Source: Rhodospirillales bacterium 24-66-33 (GTDB lineage: Bacteria > Pseudomonadota > Alphaproteobacteria > Reyranellales > Reyranellaceae). From it: a stretch of DNA of 64,000 bases. A program made the position numbers and the translations under genes. Location: contig NCHQ01000002.1 of NCBI GenBank assembly GCA_002281855.1, positions 400,286-464,285 on the forward strand, read 5' to 3'. Positions 63,918-64,000 of the stretch are shown here, piece after piece. The stretch's first letter is position 1, and every line of letters begins with the position of its first letter. The notes under the pieces were generated by a model. That model was not told the origin of the DNA and searched no databases. It saw only the letters and a list, made by a program, of their open reading frames with translations.

Positions 63918-64000
63918 TTAATCGGGCGCATAGCCTGCGTCCTTGAGGTAGTTCCAACACTCCTGTTCGGAGAATAGCGCGCAGATGTCGCCGATGGCTC
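63918..64000 (-). CDS. C-terminal fragment of a probable IS630-type transposase (cut by window edge)
   Basis: Reading leftwards from the window edge, the minus strand encodes AIGDICALFSEQECWNYLKDAGYAPD and then TAA at 63918-63920. This resembles the C-terminus of IS630-family DDE transposases (IG.ICxLFxxxECxNYxxxAGY). Only 27 codons are visible, so the assignment and completeness are uncertain; the element would start beyond the window. Confidence 0.45.
   Translation of the reverse strand, partial: AIGDICALFSEQECWNYLKDAGYAPD

Overview
The window reads as chromosome of a high-GC (about two thirds G+C) alphaproteobacterium. Indicators are the alphaproteobacterial aa3-type cytochrome c oxidase subunit IV, two DUF1849/EipB-type envelope proteins, a short HdaA-like DnaA paralogue, and housekeeping strings (aspS-rnd-ppx-ppk, hdaA-perM-DUF2066-purM-purN, ndk, holC-pepA, surA-pdxA-rsmA, gmk-yicC) in alphaproteobacterial arrangement. 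A Reyranella-like or other Rhodospirillales/Hyphomicrobiales lineage is my guess from gene content; it is not proven. No rRNA, tRNA or CRISPR array was seen.

Layout. 0-12.5 kb is metabolic and envelope genes: truncated LLM flavin oxidoreductase, DUF533 protein, MFS transporter, patatin-like lipase, Ntn amidase, Mak-type sugar kinase, large MscS-like channel, beta-barrel candidate, two tandem DUF1849 proteins, D-2-hydroxyacid dehydrogenase. 12.5-29.3 kb is mostly housekeeping: a small lipoprotein, aspS, rnd, ppx, ppk, a three-gene insertion (SixA-like phosphatase, SDR, DUF2147), hdaA, perM-like, DUF2066, purM, purN, COX subunit IV, ndk and an ABC-F protein. 29.3-36 kb holds an MFS transporter, a methyltransferase, a cyclase-family hydrolase, an FkbM methyltransferase, holC and pepA.

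36-57.2 kb is an accessory sugar/surface-glycan cluster of about 21 kb: nucleotide-sugar dehydrogenase, FkbM methyltransferases, two glycosyltransferase-like proteins, a TPR protein, a fused HddC-GmhB enzyme, aldo/keto reductase, B12-binding radical SAM enzyme, two unusual extended SDRs around a TPP-dependent E1 alpha/beta pair, a methyltransferase, a GDP-sugar 4,6-dehydratase, an HddA-type heptose kinase, an RmlC-fold epimerase and an AGE-family isomerase. HddA + GmhB + HddC + dehydratase + RmlC-fold epimerase make a nearly complete route to a GDP-6-deoxy-heptose; only a GmhA isomerase is missing from the window. The E1 pair (no E2/E3), the two SDRs without a YxxxK motif and the radical SAM enzyme suggest further, undescribed tailoring of that sugar. 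The cluster lies between pepA and surA, where many alphaproteobacteria carry lptF-lptG-lptD.

57.3-64 kb returns to housekeeping: surA-pdxA-rsmA behind a strong promoter, an acyltransferase with its own near-consensus promoter containing a TetR-like palindrome, gmk and yicC on the opposite strand, an SDR, and the last codons of a probable IS630-type transposase at the window edge. Several convergent gene pairs end in perfect inverted repeats that contain or abut the stop codons.
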